Assembly: GCA_002162815.1 (NCBI GenBank)
Contig: MAAT01000029.1
Coordinates: 1-36,965 of the forward strand
DNA length: 36,965 nucleotides
From: Gammaproteobacteria bacterium 53_120_T64
Lineage (GTDB): Bacteria; Pseudomonadota; Gammaproteobacteria; Pseudomonadales; Porticoccaceae
Direction: 5' to 3'
The notes under the pieces are model-generated. The model saw only the letters and a program-made list of their open reading frames with translations, was not told where the DNA came from and did not search any database. Within the stretch, counting starts at the first letter, position 1. Each line of letters starts with the position of its first letter. This document shows positions 24,396 through 33,495 of this stretch, piece after piece. Position numbers and translations under genes: made by a program.

Positions 24396-25883
24396 CTAAT
24401 GACCACCCATCATTTTTTCAACCGCAGCAGGCTTGTCGTGCACGGCAAACTTATCCACCAATGTCGAGCTGGCTTCATTGAGGCCGACCACCTCAACATC
24501 TGTACCCTCGCGCCGCAGTTTGATGATGACCTTGTCGAGGGCATCAATGGCAGTAAGATCCCAAAAGTGAGCGCGGTCGAGATCTATCGTCACCTTAGCC
24601 ACGGCCTCTTTAAAATCGAAGGACTCGGCAAACTGTGTCGCCGAGGTATAAAAAACCTGGCCCACGACTTTATAGGTACGGTGGTTATTCTCCCCACCAT
24701 CGACCACGGTGACATAAAAGATACGGCCCACTTTATTGGCGTAAAACAGCGCACTGAGCACCACACCGACACCCACACCGAGAGCCAGATTGTGCGAGAA
24801 CACCGTGGTAATCACCGTTGCCACCATCACCACACTGCTGCTGCTGGGGTGCTTGCGGAGGTTGACCAGTGACTCCCAGCTAAAGGTGCCGATGGAGACC
24901 ATAATCATCACCGCCACCAAGGCCGCCATCGGAATCATCGACACCCACTGGCCGAGAAAGACCACCAAAATCAGTAGAAAGACACCGGCTACCAGAGTGG
25001 AAAGCCGAGTGCGGCCACCCGACTTCACGTTAATCACCGACTGGCCAATCATCGCGCAACCGGCCATACCGCCGAGAAAACCGGCGCTAATATTCGACAA
25101 GCCCTGCCCGGCACACTCACGGTTTTTATTACTCTCGGTATCGGTCAGGTCGTCGATAATGGTCGCTGTCATCATCGATTCGAGCAGGCCCACCGCCGCC
25201 ATCGTCACCGACACCGGAAAGATAATCGCCAGGGTTTCCATGTTGAGGGGAATATCGGGGATCAGAAAGATCGGCAGCGTATCGGGCAAGTCGCCCATAT
25301 CACCAACGGTGCGAATATCCAGCCCCAAATACAATGAAATAGCGGTCAGCACAACAATACAAATTAACGGCGAGGGCAGGGTTTTATTGATATAGGGGAA
25401 TAAATAAATAATACCCAAACCACCCACCGTCATTGCATATACATGCCAGGTGACATCGATCAACTCGGGCAATTGCGCCATAAAAATAAGGATCGCCAGG
25501 GCATTCACAAAACCGGTCACCACCGAGCGGGAGACAAAGCGCATCAGCGAACCGAGCTTAAAGAGCCCGGCAAATATCTGTATCACCCCCGTCAACACCG
25601 TTGCCGCCATCAAATATTGCAGCCCGTGCTCTTTGACCAGCGTCACCATTAACAGTGCCATGGCACCGGTAGCCGCAGAGATCATACCCGGTCGCCCCCC
25701 CGCAAAGGCACTGACTACAGCAATACAAAAGGACGCGTATAAGCCCACCTTGGGATCGACCCCGGCGATAATCGAAAAGGCGATAGCCTCTGGGATCAAC
25801 GCCAGCGCCACCACCGTACCGGCGAGTACATCGCCACGTATATTACTCAACCATGTATCGCCCAACGAACCGCTCATCGCCAT
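24396..25883 (-). CDS. SulP-family anion transporter with STAS domain
   Basis: SulP proteins move sulfate, bicarbonate or other anions across the inner membrane, often with sodium or protons. The 495-residue product has about ten hydrophobic segments, starting with the signature [20 protein letters not shown] and [31 protein letters not shown] and [14 protein letters not shown] are also diagnostic. The C-terminal STAS domain begins near 395 ([22 protein letters not shown]). The substrate is not predictable; in marine bacteria many of these are BicA-like bicarbonate transporters. A second Met at residue 3 could be the start. The adjacent universal stress protein supports an operon. Confidence 0.93.
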   Translation of the reverse strand: MAMSGSLGDTWLSNIRGDVLAGTVVALALIPEAIAFSIIAGVDPKVGLYASFCIAVVSAFAGGRPGMISAATGAMALLMVTLVKEHGLQYLMAATVLTGVIQIFAGLFKLGSLMRFVSRSVVTGFVNALAILIFMAQLPELIDVTWHVYAMTVGGLGIIYLFPYINKTLPSPLICIVVLTAISLYLGLDIRTVGDMGDLPDTLPIFLIPDIPLNMETLAIIFPVSVTMAAVGLLESMMTATIIDDLTDTESNKNRECAGQGLSNISAGFLGGMAGCAMIGQSVINVKSGGRTRLSTLVAGVFLLILVVFLGQWVSMIPMAALVAVMIMVSIGTFSWESLVNLRKHPSSSSVVMVATVITTVFSHNLALGVGVGVVLSALFYANKVGRIFYVTVVDGGENNHRTYKVVGQVFYTSATQFAESFDFKEAVAKVTIDLDRAHFWDLTAIDALDKVIIKLRREGTDVEVVGLNEASSTLVDKFAVHDKPAAVEKMMGGH

Positions 25884-26021
25884 TTAAGTCACTACCTCAA
25901 CTCTGGTTAATTCACCAACCCACCCAAGTATTCGCCAATGCAAAGCCAAGCAACAAAGCGAGATGCCGGCGACAAACAAATAGCCTAAAGGAAATTTAAA
26001 GGGGGTCGATAAGGGGCAAGA

Positions 26022-26040
26022 AGCCCTTTTGAAAAGGGCT
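26022..26040. other. Nine-pair inverted repeat upstream of sulP
   Basis: AGCCCTTTT and AAAAGGGCT surround a single G. It lies in the gap between the haemoglobin gene's stop and the SulP start. There is no T-run beyond it, so an operator or an RNA hairpin is as likely as a terminator. Confidence 0.45.
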
Positions 26041-26060
26041 GCATAATAGCTATTTTCACG

Positions 26061-26081
26061 GTCGAGCTCAATTGAGTCGAC
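26061..26081. other. Palindrome with one bulge upstream of sulP
   Basis: GTCGA and TCGAC flank the perfect palindrome CTCAATTGAG, with one extra G on the left arm. This spacing and symmetry would suit a dimeric regulator binding upstream of the sulP gene. Confidence 0.4.
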
Positions 26082-26117
26082 ACCCCGTCACAACTCAAGC
26101 ATGGCCGGGGGGAGATA

Positions 26118-26151
26118 AAGCGAGTATCCCGAGTGGGAATACGACTCGCTT
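26118..26151 (-). terminator. Hairpin just after the truncated haemoglobin gene
   Basis: AAGCGAGT (26118-26125) pairs perfectly with ACTCGCTT (26144-26151). An inner TATCCC/GGGAATA stem extends it around a short loop. On the minus strand it starts ten bases after the haemoglobin stop and is followed by TATCTCC, a poor T-tail. It may be a rho-independent-like or stabilising 3' hairpin. Confidence 0.5.
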
Positions 26152-26161
26152 AGGTAAGTGC

Positions 26162-26518
26162 TTAACGGTTCAGCACGTCATCTTTCGTGGTAGCGACAAT
26201 AGCCATAATTTGATCAATGCTACCTTGGGGCACCGTTAGCTCCTCTAAGGTCGCCACCAGCGACTCGGCAATGGCGTTAAAATGCCCCTCGTTAAGATTC
26301 ATCGCCTTATGGCCCTGGCGCAGATCTTTGCCGGTATAGTTATTGGGCCCACCAAAGGCCGTCGTCAGGAAGGCCTTCTGCTTCTCGCGCTGCGCCTCCA
26401 TATCGACCGTTGTAAAAAACTTATTGACCCGTTTGTCGGCCAGAACCTTGCGATAAAAAATATCGACGGCGGCATCAACTGCCGCCTCACCACCTATATC
26501 ATCGTAGACAGCCATCAT
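26162..26518 (-). CDS. Group 1 truncated haemoglobin
   Basis: The 118-residue product is a TrHb1 (GlbN-type) globin, with the two-over-two helical fold and a haem that binds O2 or NO. VYDDIGGEAAVDAAVDIFYRKVL starts the fold, with Tyr at B10 (about 22). Gln at E7 (43) and E11 (47) are present, and the proximal His F8 is at 70 in LRQGHKAM. At position 46, where Synechocystis GlbN has its distal His ligand, this protein has Lys, so haem bis-His ligation of that kind is unlikely. ATG 26518 or the next codon ATG 26515 is the start, with AGGGAG upstream. The longer in-frame extension does not look like globin sequence. Confidence 0.92.
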   Translation of the reverse strand: MMAVYDDIGGEAAVDAAVDIFYRKVLADKRVNKFFTTVDMEAQREKQKAFLTTAFGGPNNYTGKDLRQGHKAMNLNEGHFNAIAESLVATLEELTVPQGSIDQIMAIVATTKDDVLNR

Positions 26519-26801
26519 GACTTCTCCCTGCTGGTTAATATTGATGTCGCCAATACAATGGCCAGCATTGCGCGACAGACACCGTGCATTGCTGCGACGG
26601 CCCAGAGAGATAGATAGAGCAAAATTGTGGCAAGTGCCAACGCCGCAGGGCAATTTTGTTAACCAGGTTGGGAAGTCGACCAGAGGTCGTGAACCGAGCA
26701 CCAACGGCCAGCCCTTGAGTACAAACAAGCTGCCGAGGAAAGGCGCCACAGCACGGTGTACTGGCCCACACTATTGGCCCCCTAGGCAATCAAGATCGAC
26801 C

Positions 26802-27503
26802 TTAGATCACCTCATTCAAGGCCGCCAAGACTCGCGAATGAAACTCGCGGCGATAGAGCACGCCCACCACCGTCGCCGAGGCCAGCATAAAGATCCACGG
26901 ATTGAGAAACCAAAGTAGGTAGGCAAGGCTAAAATAGTAGGCCCGCAGACCAAAATTAAAGGCCTGCCCCGCCCGGGAGATCACCTGGCCGGCATGGCTG
27001 GCGAACTGTTGAGCCGCATCCTCGTTCAGCTCACGGTAGTCGGGCGCTCGGCCTAACAACACCGATGCAAAACCGTATTGACGCAGTGCCCAAGAAAACT
27101 TAAAGAAGGCGTAGACAAAGATAGCCGCCAACAACAGTAGCTTTGTCTCCCAGCCATGTTCACTCACGGCCATAGTGAAAGGTAAGCTCTTGGTGACCGC
27201 CAGAATATCCTCACCCGAGCCCAAAGCAGCCACCAGGCCGGCCAGCACCAGCAGTGTCGACGAGGCGAAGAAAGCAACATTGCGCTCTAAATTACCCAGT
27301 AGGGCCGCATCGCCAACACGGTTATCACGCTTCAATAAACTCAGCATCCACGCCTCACGATGAGCCGCCAAGACACTGGCCAGACAGTTGCGACGCCGCG
27401 ACATTTTTCGGGCATAGATGCTATAGCCCAGCCAGCAGAGGGCAAACCAGCATAAGGCCAGGGCATCGAGACCACTAAAGCCTTTGATTAATTCTGTGCT
27501 CAT
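26802..27503 (-). CDS. DUF599 inner-membrane protein
   Basis: The product of about 233 residues fits DUF599 (COG3821), a family of bacterial membrane proteins of unknown role. Hydrophobic segments lie near the N-terminus (LDALALCWFALCWLGYSIYA), in the middle (SSTLLVLAGLVAALG and LLLLAAIFVYAFFKFSWAL) and near the C-terminus (YLLWFLNPWIFMLASATVV). Conserved-looking RREAWM-type text appears as AHREAWMLSLL, followed by DNRVGDAALLGNLERNVAFF. The start is uncertain: ATG 27503 is family-like, and GTG 27521 is in frame; neither has an ideal ribosome site. It is upstream of the truncated haemoglobin gene on the same strand, with a gap of about 280 bases. Confidence 0.8.
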   Translation of the reverse strand: MSTELIKGFSGLDALALCWFALCWLGYSIYARKMSRRRNCLASVLAAHREAWMLSLLKRDNRVGDAALLGNLERNVAFFASSTLLVLAGLVAALGSGEDILAVTKSLPFTMAVSEHGWETKLLLLAAIFVYAFFKFSWALRQYGFASVLLGRAPDYRELNEDAAQQFASHAGQVISRAGQAFNFGLRAYYFSLAYLLWFLNPWIFMLASATVVGVLYRREFHSRVLAALNEVI

Positions 27504-27766
27504 TATCAAAACGCTAAACACCTTCGCTAAAAATCGAGGAGGATAACCCCTGTCTCACCAATGTCCAAGCCCCCCCTCGCTCCAACGTATCAGCAATCGT
27601 CAAACACCTCGGTTCCGCTTAACACACGCAGGCGCAACAACGCTAAGCAGGCAAGTTCAAATAGCGGTATTTTCTAATATCTGATTGATTTATATTAAGT
27701 CCCGAGCGTTCGATTAAACAACGCCAACCAGCTTCATAACAAAAATAAAACACAGGGAGAGCCAAA

Positions 27767-29320
27767 ATGTATCCAGGCAAGTGGGCAGAAGAATTCCCCG
27801 ACAAGGCCGCCGTCATTCACGCCGTTACGGGTGCCACCACGACCTATCGCCAACTCAATGATCGATCCAACCAACTGGCGCAGTTAATGTGGGCTAAGGG
27901 CCTGCGCCCGGGTGGTCATGTCGCCATCTTTATGGAGAACAACCTGCGCTACTTCGAGGTGATTTGGGCGGCCCTGCGCTCCGGCCTCTATCTCACCACC
28001 GTCAACCAATACCTGACCGACGAAGAGGCCGGCTACATTGTCGACAACTGCGGTGCCGAGGTACTCATTGCCTCAAAGCGTTTGGGCGAGGTTGCGGGCA
28101 AACTTAAACCCCTTGCCCCGAATTGCCACACCTGGCTGATGGTCGATGGCGTCGTCGACGGTTATGACGCTTACGAAGATGCCATTGCCGGCTACCCCAG
28201 CGACAAGCTCGCCGCCGAACCGGCCGGTCTGTTTATGCTCTATAGCTCCGGCACCACCGGGCGACCGAAAGGCATTATGCGCCCCCTGCCCAAAGGCAAT
28301 GTTTATGACAACCCCGGCGCTGTCGGCACCTTGCAGCAAAAAATATGGGGCGTCGATGAGAGCGCCATTTACCTCTCGCCCGCCCCCCTCTACCACTCAG
28401 CACCACTGTCCTTTTGCACCGGTATTCAGGCCAACGGCGGCACGGTGGTTATGATGCCGAAATTCGACGAGATCGGCGCACTGGCGGCCATTGAAAAATA
28501 CCGCGTCACCCACAGTCAGTGGGTACCGACCATGTTCACCCGCATGCTAAAAATGCCCCCCGAACAACTGCAGCATTTCGACCTGTCGTCCCACCGGGTG
28601 GCGGTACACGCCGCTGCGCCCTGCCCCGATGGCATCAAGCGCCAAATGCTCGACTGGTGGGGGCCGATTATTTATGAATATTACGGTGGCAGTGAACTCA
28701 ATGGCCTCACCCATTGCGGCCCTCAGGAATGGCTCGAGCACCCCGGCTCAGTGGGCAAACCCATTCTCGGCACCCTGCATATCTGCGCCGAAAACGGTAC
28801 CGAGTTACCTGCCGGTGAACCGGGCTTAATCTATTTCGAACTGCCCACAGTGGCCTTCACCTATCACGGCGAAGCGGCAAAAACCAAAGAGGCCCAACAC
28901 CCCGAACACCCCAACTGGAGCGCTCTGGGCGACATCGGCTATGTCGACGAGGACGGCTTTTTATTCCTCACCGACCGCGCCACCTTTATGATTATTTCCG
29001 GCGGTGTGAATATCTATCCCCAGGAAATCGAAGACGCGCTGATCATGCACGAAAAAATTGCCGACATAGCGGTGATCGGTGTGCCCAACGAAGAAATGGG
29101 GGAAGAGGTGAAAGCCGTGGTCGAAACCCCAAGAAAGATTACCGGTAACGCTGCTCTGGCCACTGAAATTCTCGCCTATGCACGGGAACATATCGCTCAC
29201 TACAAATGCCCGAAAAGTGTCGACTTTATTGACCAGCTACCGCGCCTGCCCACGGGCAAACTTTATAAGCGTATTTTGAAAGATAAATACTGGGGGAAAA
29301 CCGATTCGCGCATTGTTTAA
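27767..29320 (+). CDS. Acyl-CoA synthetase (AMP-forming)
   Basis: The enzyme activates a carboxylic acid to its acyl-AMP and then acyl-CoA. The 517-residue product has the ANL superfamily motifs. The P-loop LYSSGTTGRPKGIM is near 158-171, IIYEYYGGSE is motif A5-like, WSALGDIGYVDEDGFLFLTDR carries the ATP-ribose Asp, GGVNIYPQEIE is the hinge, and RLPTGKLYKRIL contains catalytic Lys near 498. GGGAG precedes the ATG. It is the only plus-strand gene next to a minus-strand set of acyl-CoA dehydrogenase, SDR and CoA-transferase genes, which suggests a shared pathway but separate transcription. The acid is unknown; fatty, steroid side-chain, terpenoid or aromatic acids are possible. Confidence 0.93.
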   Translation: MYPGKWAEEFPDKAAVIHAVTGATTTYRQLNDRSNQLAQLMWAKGLRPGGHVAIFMENNLRYFEVIWAALRSGLYLTTVNQYLTDEEAGYIVDNCGAEVLIASKRLGEVAGKLKPLAPNCHTWLMVDGVVDGYDAYEDAIAGYPSDKLAAEPAGLFMLYSSGTTGRPKGIMRPLPKGNVYDNPGAVGTLQQKIWGVDESAIYLSPAPLYHSAPLSFCTGIQANGGTVVMMPKFDEIGALAAIEKYRVTHSQWVPTMFTRMLKMPPEQLQHFDLSSHRVAVHAAAPCPDGIKRQMLDWWGPIIYEYYGGSELNGLTHCGPQEWLEHPGSVGKPILGTLHICAENGTELPAGEPGLIYFELPTVAFTYHGEAAKTKEAQHPEHPNWSALGDIGYVDEDGFLFLTDRATFMIISGGVNIYPQEIEDALIMHEKIADIAVIGVPNEEMGEEVKAVVETPRKITGNAALATEILAYAREHIAHYKCPKSVDFIDQLPRLPTGKLYKRILKDKYWGKTDSRIV

Positions 29321-29336
29321 AAACTGACATTATTTA
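29316..29336. repeat. 21-bp direct repeat, copy 1
   Basis: The sequence TTTAAAAACTGACATTATTTA at 29316-29336 recurs at 31222-31242 with two changed bases (AT to GC). This copy spans the stop codon of the acyl-CoA synthetase. The meaning is unknown. Confidence 0.6.
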
Positions 29337-29374
29337 AAGATAAAATAGAAGGTAGGTCCGCTTGCTATTGCGCA

Positions 29375-30031
29375 CTAGGCAGGTGGGTCGACGTTCTTTG
29401 AGTTCGAATGATTGACCCGAAACCAGGTCGCGATAGAGAAACGATCCCGCTGAGCGGGCAGCACTTCATGGGGAAAGTCTTCACTTAAAAACACCACGGC
29501 GGTGCCAAAACTCGGTGTCACTTTTATCGCGGCCTGAGTTTCTTCTTCCGTATAAATAAGCAGTTCGCCACCATCCTCGGCCAGCCAGTCGCGGTTTAAA
29601 TACATTACCATCGACAATACGCGGTTGGCCTCGCCCTTAAAGGCATCACTGTGTTTTTTATAAAAATCACCCGGTGCGTAGTGGGCGAAATGGCTTTCAG
29701 AGGAAAATAAACCTAAAAATAAACGGCGGTTAAGAAACGCCTGCAGTGACTCGACCCATTCCAGCCAGTCTGCACCCGCCTCACTATCATTATTTATCCA
29801 GCAAATTTCGTCACTGCGTATCACCTGATTTAACTGGTGTTCGCTGTCTCGGCCTATTCCCGCTTTTTTAAAATCAGCGGCAGGCATCTTCTGCACATAC
29901 CTTGAAAGTTTATCGAGCAAAACTTGTGGCAAGGCATTGGGCAAAACACTGTAGCCCGTAGCGATAAGATCGCAGGCAATAGTCTCAAATAAAGCGTCAC
30001 ACTCATTCAAGTCAGAAGCAGGTTTATTCAC
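29375..30031 (-). CDS. 2OG-Fe(II) oxygenase (prolyl 4-hydroxylase-like)
   Basis: The 218-residue product belongs to the prolyl 4-hydroxylase alpha-like 2-oxoglutarate and iron oxygenases. The iron triad is His127 and Asp129 in FYKKHSDAF and His188 in DFPHEV; Arg197 in DRFSIATWFR should bind 2-oxoglutarate. AEDGGELLIYTEE forms the core jellyroll strand. It likely hydroxylates a protein residue or small molecule in the cytosol. Its start lies two bases from the stop of the acyl-CoA dehydrogenase gene, so the two are in one operon. Whether its substrate belongs to the acid-catabolic pathway cannot be told. Confidence 0.9.
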   Translation of the reverse strand: MNKPASDLNECDALFETIACDLIATGYSVLPNALPQVLLDKLSRYVQKMPAADFKKAGIGRDSEHQLNQVIRSDEICWINNDSEAGADWLEWVESLQAFLNRRLFLGLFSSESHFAHYAPGDFYKKHSDAFKGEANRVLSMVMYLNRDWLAEDGGELLIYTEEETQAAIKVTPSFGTAVVFLSEDFPHEVLPAQRDRFSIATWFRVNHSNSKNVDPPA

Positions 30032-30033
30032 TA

Positions 30034-31200
30034 TTAAACATTTTGTTTAAGACGCTGGCGGGCAAGTACCCAGCGGTGTATTTCACTCGGGCCTTCGTAA
30101 ATACGCATTAAGCGCACGCGCTGAGCCATTAGCTGCAGGGGCAGCTCTTTGGTCATACCCATCGCCCCGTAGGTTTGCATGGCCCAGTCGATGGCGTCGG
30201 TCGCCAGTTCGGTGCCGTAGAGTTTAATCATGCTGGCTTCGGTGCGCACATCGCCACCGGCATCCTGCTTTGTAGCGGCGTGCCAAAGCATTAATTGCAA
30301 GCAGTGGCAGCGGGTTTCTAGCTCGGCCACCCACCATTGAATCGATTGCCGATCGGCCAATCGCTCACCAAAGGTCTCGCGCTGATTGGCGTAGTCACAG
30401 AGCATATCCAGTGCCCGGCGCGCCGAACCCAGACACCAGGCACCCATTTCTAAGCGCCGCACAATCAAGCGCAATTGCATGGGCGCGAAGCCCTGCCCTT
30501 CAACACCAAGTAATTGGCTAGCGGGCAGGCGACAATTGTCGAAGGCGATTTCGTAATTGTAGTGACCGCCAATTAATAAAATCTTGCGGGCAATTTCCAG
30601 CCCCGGCGTATCGCGGTCGACGAGAAAGGCCGAGATACCACCCCGCGAACCCTTCTCCGGATCGGTAATCGCCATGACGATGGTGAAGTCGGCCTTGTCC
30701 ATGCGGCTAATCCAGATCTTGCGCCCATTCAGCACCCAGTCATCACCATCGCGCACGGCGCGGGTGGTCATGCCCGCAGGGTCGGTACCAGCACCCGGTT
30801 CTGAAATCGCAATCGCGGAAATGGTTTCGCCCCGGGCATAGGGCTCGAGATATTTTCCCTTTTGCTGCTCATTGGCCGTGGCCAGCAGCATGTGTAAATT
30901 CGGCGAGTCGGGCGGAAAGGTAAAGGGCGTGATGGTGCGGCCCAGTGCCTCGTTGACGCCGACCAGCGCAATCGCGGGCAGGTCGGCACCGCCGGTTTCC
31001 GCCGGGCAATCGAGCCCCCATAAACCCAGCTCACGACATTTGTCGTGCAGTGGCGCAAGCTCCTCGTCCCTCAGCTCATGGCTGCCACCGTGGGCCTCGC
31101 GCTCAAGCACCGTAGCCTCAAGCGGCATCAGCTCATTTTCAACGAACTTATTCACCGTCTCGTTGAGCAGACGGAATTCTTCGTCCAGTTGAAAATCCAT
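30034..31200 (-). CDS. Acyl-CoA dehydrogenase
   Basis: This FAD enzyme introduces a double bond into an acyl-CoA thioester. The 388-residue product has SAIAISEPGAGTDPAG (substrate and FAD binding, near 135-150), WVLNGRKIWISRM and, near the C-terminus, QTYGAMGMTKELPLQ. The catalytic Glu is at about 369 in RIYEGPSEIHRW. The N-terminus is normal, with LNETVNKFVENELMPLE. It is translationally close to the downstream oxygenase and lies 39 bases after the SDR gene. This variety, with EHGG-like text in the N-terminal domain, is common in proteobacterial degradation of branched or cyclic acids, but its substrate is not clear. Confidence 0.93.
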   Translation of the reverse strand: MDFQLDEEFRLLNETVNKFVENELMPLEATVLEREAHGGSHELRDEELAPLHDKCRELGLWGLDCPAETGGADLPAIALVGVNEALGRTITPFTFPPDSPNLHMLLATANEQQKGKYLEPYARGETISAIAISEPGAGTDPAGMTTRAVRDGDDWVLNGRKIWISRMDKADFTIVMAITDPEKGSRGGISAFLVDRDTPGLEIARKILLIGGHYNYEIAFDNCRLPASQLLGVEGQGFAPMQLRLIVRRLEMGAWCLGSARRALDMLCDYANQRETFGERLADRQSIQWWVAELETRCHCLQLMLWHAATKQDAGGDVRTEASMIKLYGTELATDAIDWAMQTYGAMGMTKELPLQLMAQRVRLMRIYEGPSEIHRWVLARQRLKQNV

Positions 31201-31221
31201 ACCGATGCCTCGCTTGCCTTA

Positions 31222-31242
31222 TTTAAAAACTGACGCTATTTA
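31222..31242. repeat. 21-bp direct repeat, copy 2
   Basis: TTTAAAAACTGACGCTATTTA matches the copy at 29316-29336 apart from two bases. This copy runs into the TAA stop (31240-31242) of the SDR gene on the minus strand. Both copies lie at gene ends in the same orientation. Confidence 0.6.
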
Positions 31243-32073
31243 CTTTTCTTCAGGTCGATAGACCTTAATGGGGTGGTATTCCTTCTGAAAGCTAGGCTGG
31301 TCTTCCCACTTCAAGCCACCAATTAAACCACCATCAACCACCATCGCCTGACCGGTAACAAAGGTCGAGCGATCACCCGCCAACCAACAAGCCATTTGCG
31401 CGATATCATCGGGAATGCCGGCGCGAGGAATGGCCTGGGTTTTACCAAAGGCAGGCAGCGCTTTTTTGATCAGCTCATCGGAGCGACCCACGGTATTGGC
31501 CGCCAGCGGTGTGGCGATAAAGCCCGGGCAAATAGCGTTGACGCGAATCTGGTGCTCGCCCAATTCCATGGCCACGGATTTAGTCATGTGAATGACGGCC
31601 GCTTTGGCACCGGCGTAGGCGTGGGGGCTGTAGCCCGAGGCTAAACCGGCAATGCTGCCGGTATTAATAATGCTGCCGCCGCCCTGTTTTTTCATAATCG
31701 GGGCCGCGTGCTTCATGCCCAAGAAAACGCCGCGCACCAGCACGTCGTAGGTCATGTCGAATTCATCGGCAGGCGTGTCTTCCACCGGGCCAATAACGCC
31801 GCCAAAACCGGCGTTATTAAAGATAATATCGAGCCTTCCCCACTGGGATACGGCCAGATCAATCGCCGCTTTCACTTCCGCTTCCTGGCGCACTTCAACC
31901 TTCGCAAAGACCGCGGCATCGCCCAGCTCAGCAGCCAGCGCTTCACCGCGCTCAACCTGCATGTCGGCGATCACTACCTTAGCGCCCTCTTCAATAAATA
32001 AGCGCACGGCGCGCTCGCCAATACCACTGGCACCACCGGTAATTACTGCTACTTTGCCATCGAGTTCGGCCAT
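31240..32073 (-). CDS. SDR-family oxidoreductase
   Basis: The 277-residue product is a classical short-chain dehydrogenase. TGGASGIG (12-19) binds NAD(P), IADM follows with the acidic residue favouring NAD, NNAGFGG is at 86, and the catalytic residues are Ser140, Tyr153 and Lys157 (HAYAGAK). The C-terminal tail after GGLIGG is longer than in many SDRs, adding about 25 residues. It probably oxidises a hydroxyl group in the acid-degradation pathway encoded around it. It lies about 60 bases downstream of the class III CoA-transferase gene and 39 bases upstream of the acyl-CoA dehydrogenase gene, forming a minus-strand operon. Confidence 0.92.
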   Translation of the reverse strand: MAELDGKVAVITGGASGIGERAVRLFIEEGAKVVIADMQVERGEALAAELGDAAVFAKVEVRQEAEVKAAIDLAVSQWGRLDIIFNNAGFGGVIGPVEDTPADEFDMTYDVLVRGVFLGMKHAAPIMKKQGGGSIINTGSIAGLASGYSPHAYAGAKAAVIHMTKSVAMELGEHQIRVNAICPGFIATPLAANTVGRSDELIKKALPAFGKTQAIPRAGIPDDIAQMACWLAGDRSTFVTGQAMVVDGGLIGGLKWEDQPSFQKEYHPIKVYRPEEK

Positions 32074-32133
32074 GTTTATTCTCCAGTTTTTACTACGTTT
32101 TGATTAATGAATTTATCTACAAAGCAAGCTGGT

Positions 32134-33315
32134 TTACACCACCCGTTTACTGTGCAGATCGGCAATTTCTGCATCACTGTAATTGAGTGATTTTAAGAGA
32201 CTGTCGGTGTGCTCGCCCAGTGCCGGCGGCGAAGTTTTAATACCACCGGGGGTACGTGACAGGGATACCGCGGTATCGAGCACCGGCACCGGCTTGTCGA
32301 TGCCGGGAATATCGACATCGACTAACATACCGGAACCTTTCACCTGGGGGTGTTCTAGTACTTGCTGGGGTGAGAGCACTTCGCCACCGGGAATACCCGC
32401 CGCTTCCAGCTGATTGAGCACCTCTTGTGCGGTGCGCTCGGCACACCAACGACTCATTCGCTCGCTAATCACCGCACCGTTGGCCCCGCGAGAATTGTCA
32501 TCGGCAAAGCGTGGGTCTTCCAACCATTCCGGCTCACCCATTAAATCGACCCAGCGCTTGAACAGTGGATTACCGATGCTTTGCACCATCACCCAGTTGT
32601 CTTTGGTTTGAAAGGTATCAGCGGGGGCACCGGTAGGCGCACGACTGCCGGTCGCCACACGATTCAGCCCCAGCACAGCCTGTTCTATCACCACCGGGTT
32701 GGTAATGGTCATCGCGGTATTCAGCAAAGTGCCCTCGACAATCTGACCAACGCCGCTGGTCTTGCGCTCGTACAGCGCCAGTACGGTGCCCAATGCGCAG
32801 AGCATACCGCTGCTGTAGTCGACATAGGGGCCGAAGGATTTCATCGGCTCACCCTCGTGACCGGTCAAATACATATTGCCCGACATCGCCTGGGCGACAC
32901 CGTCAAAACCGAGCTTCTCAGCAAACGGCCCCTTCGAGCCAAAGGCCGAGCAGGTGGTGAGAATAATATCGGGCTTAATCGCTTTCAGACTGTCGTAGTC
33001 GAGGCCCATCGCGGCCAGTGCGTGGTAGGGCATATTGACCACCACCACGTCGGCGGTTTCAATTAAACGGCGCGTCACCTCTTTGCCGTCGGGCTTGGTG
33101 GGGTTGAGGGTCATACCCAGCTTATTGCGGTTATTGTGAATATAGTGCGCGCCGTACTCTTCGGTCAGCGGTGCGACGTAGCGGTCTTCACTGCCATCGA
33201 TTTTTTCAATGCGAATCACCTCGGCACCGAAATCAGCCAGCAGCGATGCACAATGCGGCCCGGCTACGTAGCGCCCAAAATCGAGCACGCGAATGCCCTC
33301 TAGAACTCCCGACAT
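32134..33315 (-). CDS. Class III CoA-transferase (CaiB/BaiF type)
   Basis: The enzyme moves CoA from one acyl group to another, or acts in ligand exchange, through an aspartyl-CoA intermediate. The 393-residue product has GVLEGIRVLDFGRYVAGP at its front, NNRNKLGMTLN, GFDGVAQAMSG and the catalytic Asp at about 166 in GPYVDYSSGML. The ATG at 33315 was chosen, with GGGGA seven bases upstream; the first 14 codons of the longer frame do not fit the family. It is first in the minus-strand operon with the SDR, acyl-CoA dehydrogenase and oxygenase genes. Together with the synthetase it suggests two ways to make the CoA ester. Confidence 0.93.
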   Translation of the reverse strand: MSGVLEGIRVLDFGRYVAGPHCASLLADFGAEVIRIEKIDGSEDRYVAPLTEEYGAHYIHNNRNKLGMTLNPTKPDGKEVTRRLIETADVVVVNMPYHALAAMGLDYDSLKAIKPDIILTTCSAFGSKGPFAEKLGFDGVAQAMSGNMYLTGHEGEPMKSFGPYVDYSSGMLCALGTVLALYERKTSGVGQIVEGTLLNTAMTITNPVVIEQAVLGLNRVATGSRAPTGAPADTFQTKDNWVMVQSIGNPLFKRWVDLMGEPEWLEDPRFADDNSRGANGAVISERMSRWCAERTAQEVLNQLEAAGIPGGEVLSPQQVLEHPQVKGSGMLVDVDIPGIDKPVPVLDTAVSLSRTPGGIKTSPPALGEHTDSLLKSLNYSDAEIADLHSKRVV

Positions 33316-33434
33316 ATTTCTTCCCCAATTGATTGCGTTGATAGGCTGCGCGAACAAGCCCGGTCAATAATTACCGTACGCATCATAAACCCGAGGCGAT
33401 AACAGAGCTATAGCGAGTGCAACATTGAGCGGGC

Positions 33435-33467
33435 AAAAAAAAGGTGCCGAAACTATCGACACCTTTT
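33435..33467 (-). terminator. Intrinsic terminator of the second SDR gene
   Basis: AAAAGGTG (33439-33446) pairs with CACCTTTT (33460-33467), with CGA/TCG continuing inside after one mismatch. On the minus strand a run of T follows (A run 33435-33442 on plus). It lies 28 bases after the SDR stop and separates this gene from the CoA-transferase operon. Confidence 0.85.
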
Positions 33468-33495
33468 ATGGTTATTAACCCAACGCGGGTTCGCT

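Noticed and set aside
26519..26749. N-terminal extension of the truncated haemoglobin
   Set aside because: The globin fold begins at MMAVYDD with a good ribosome site; upstream codons are not family-like.
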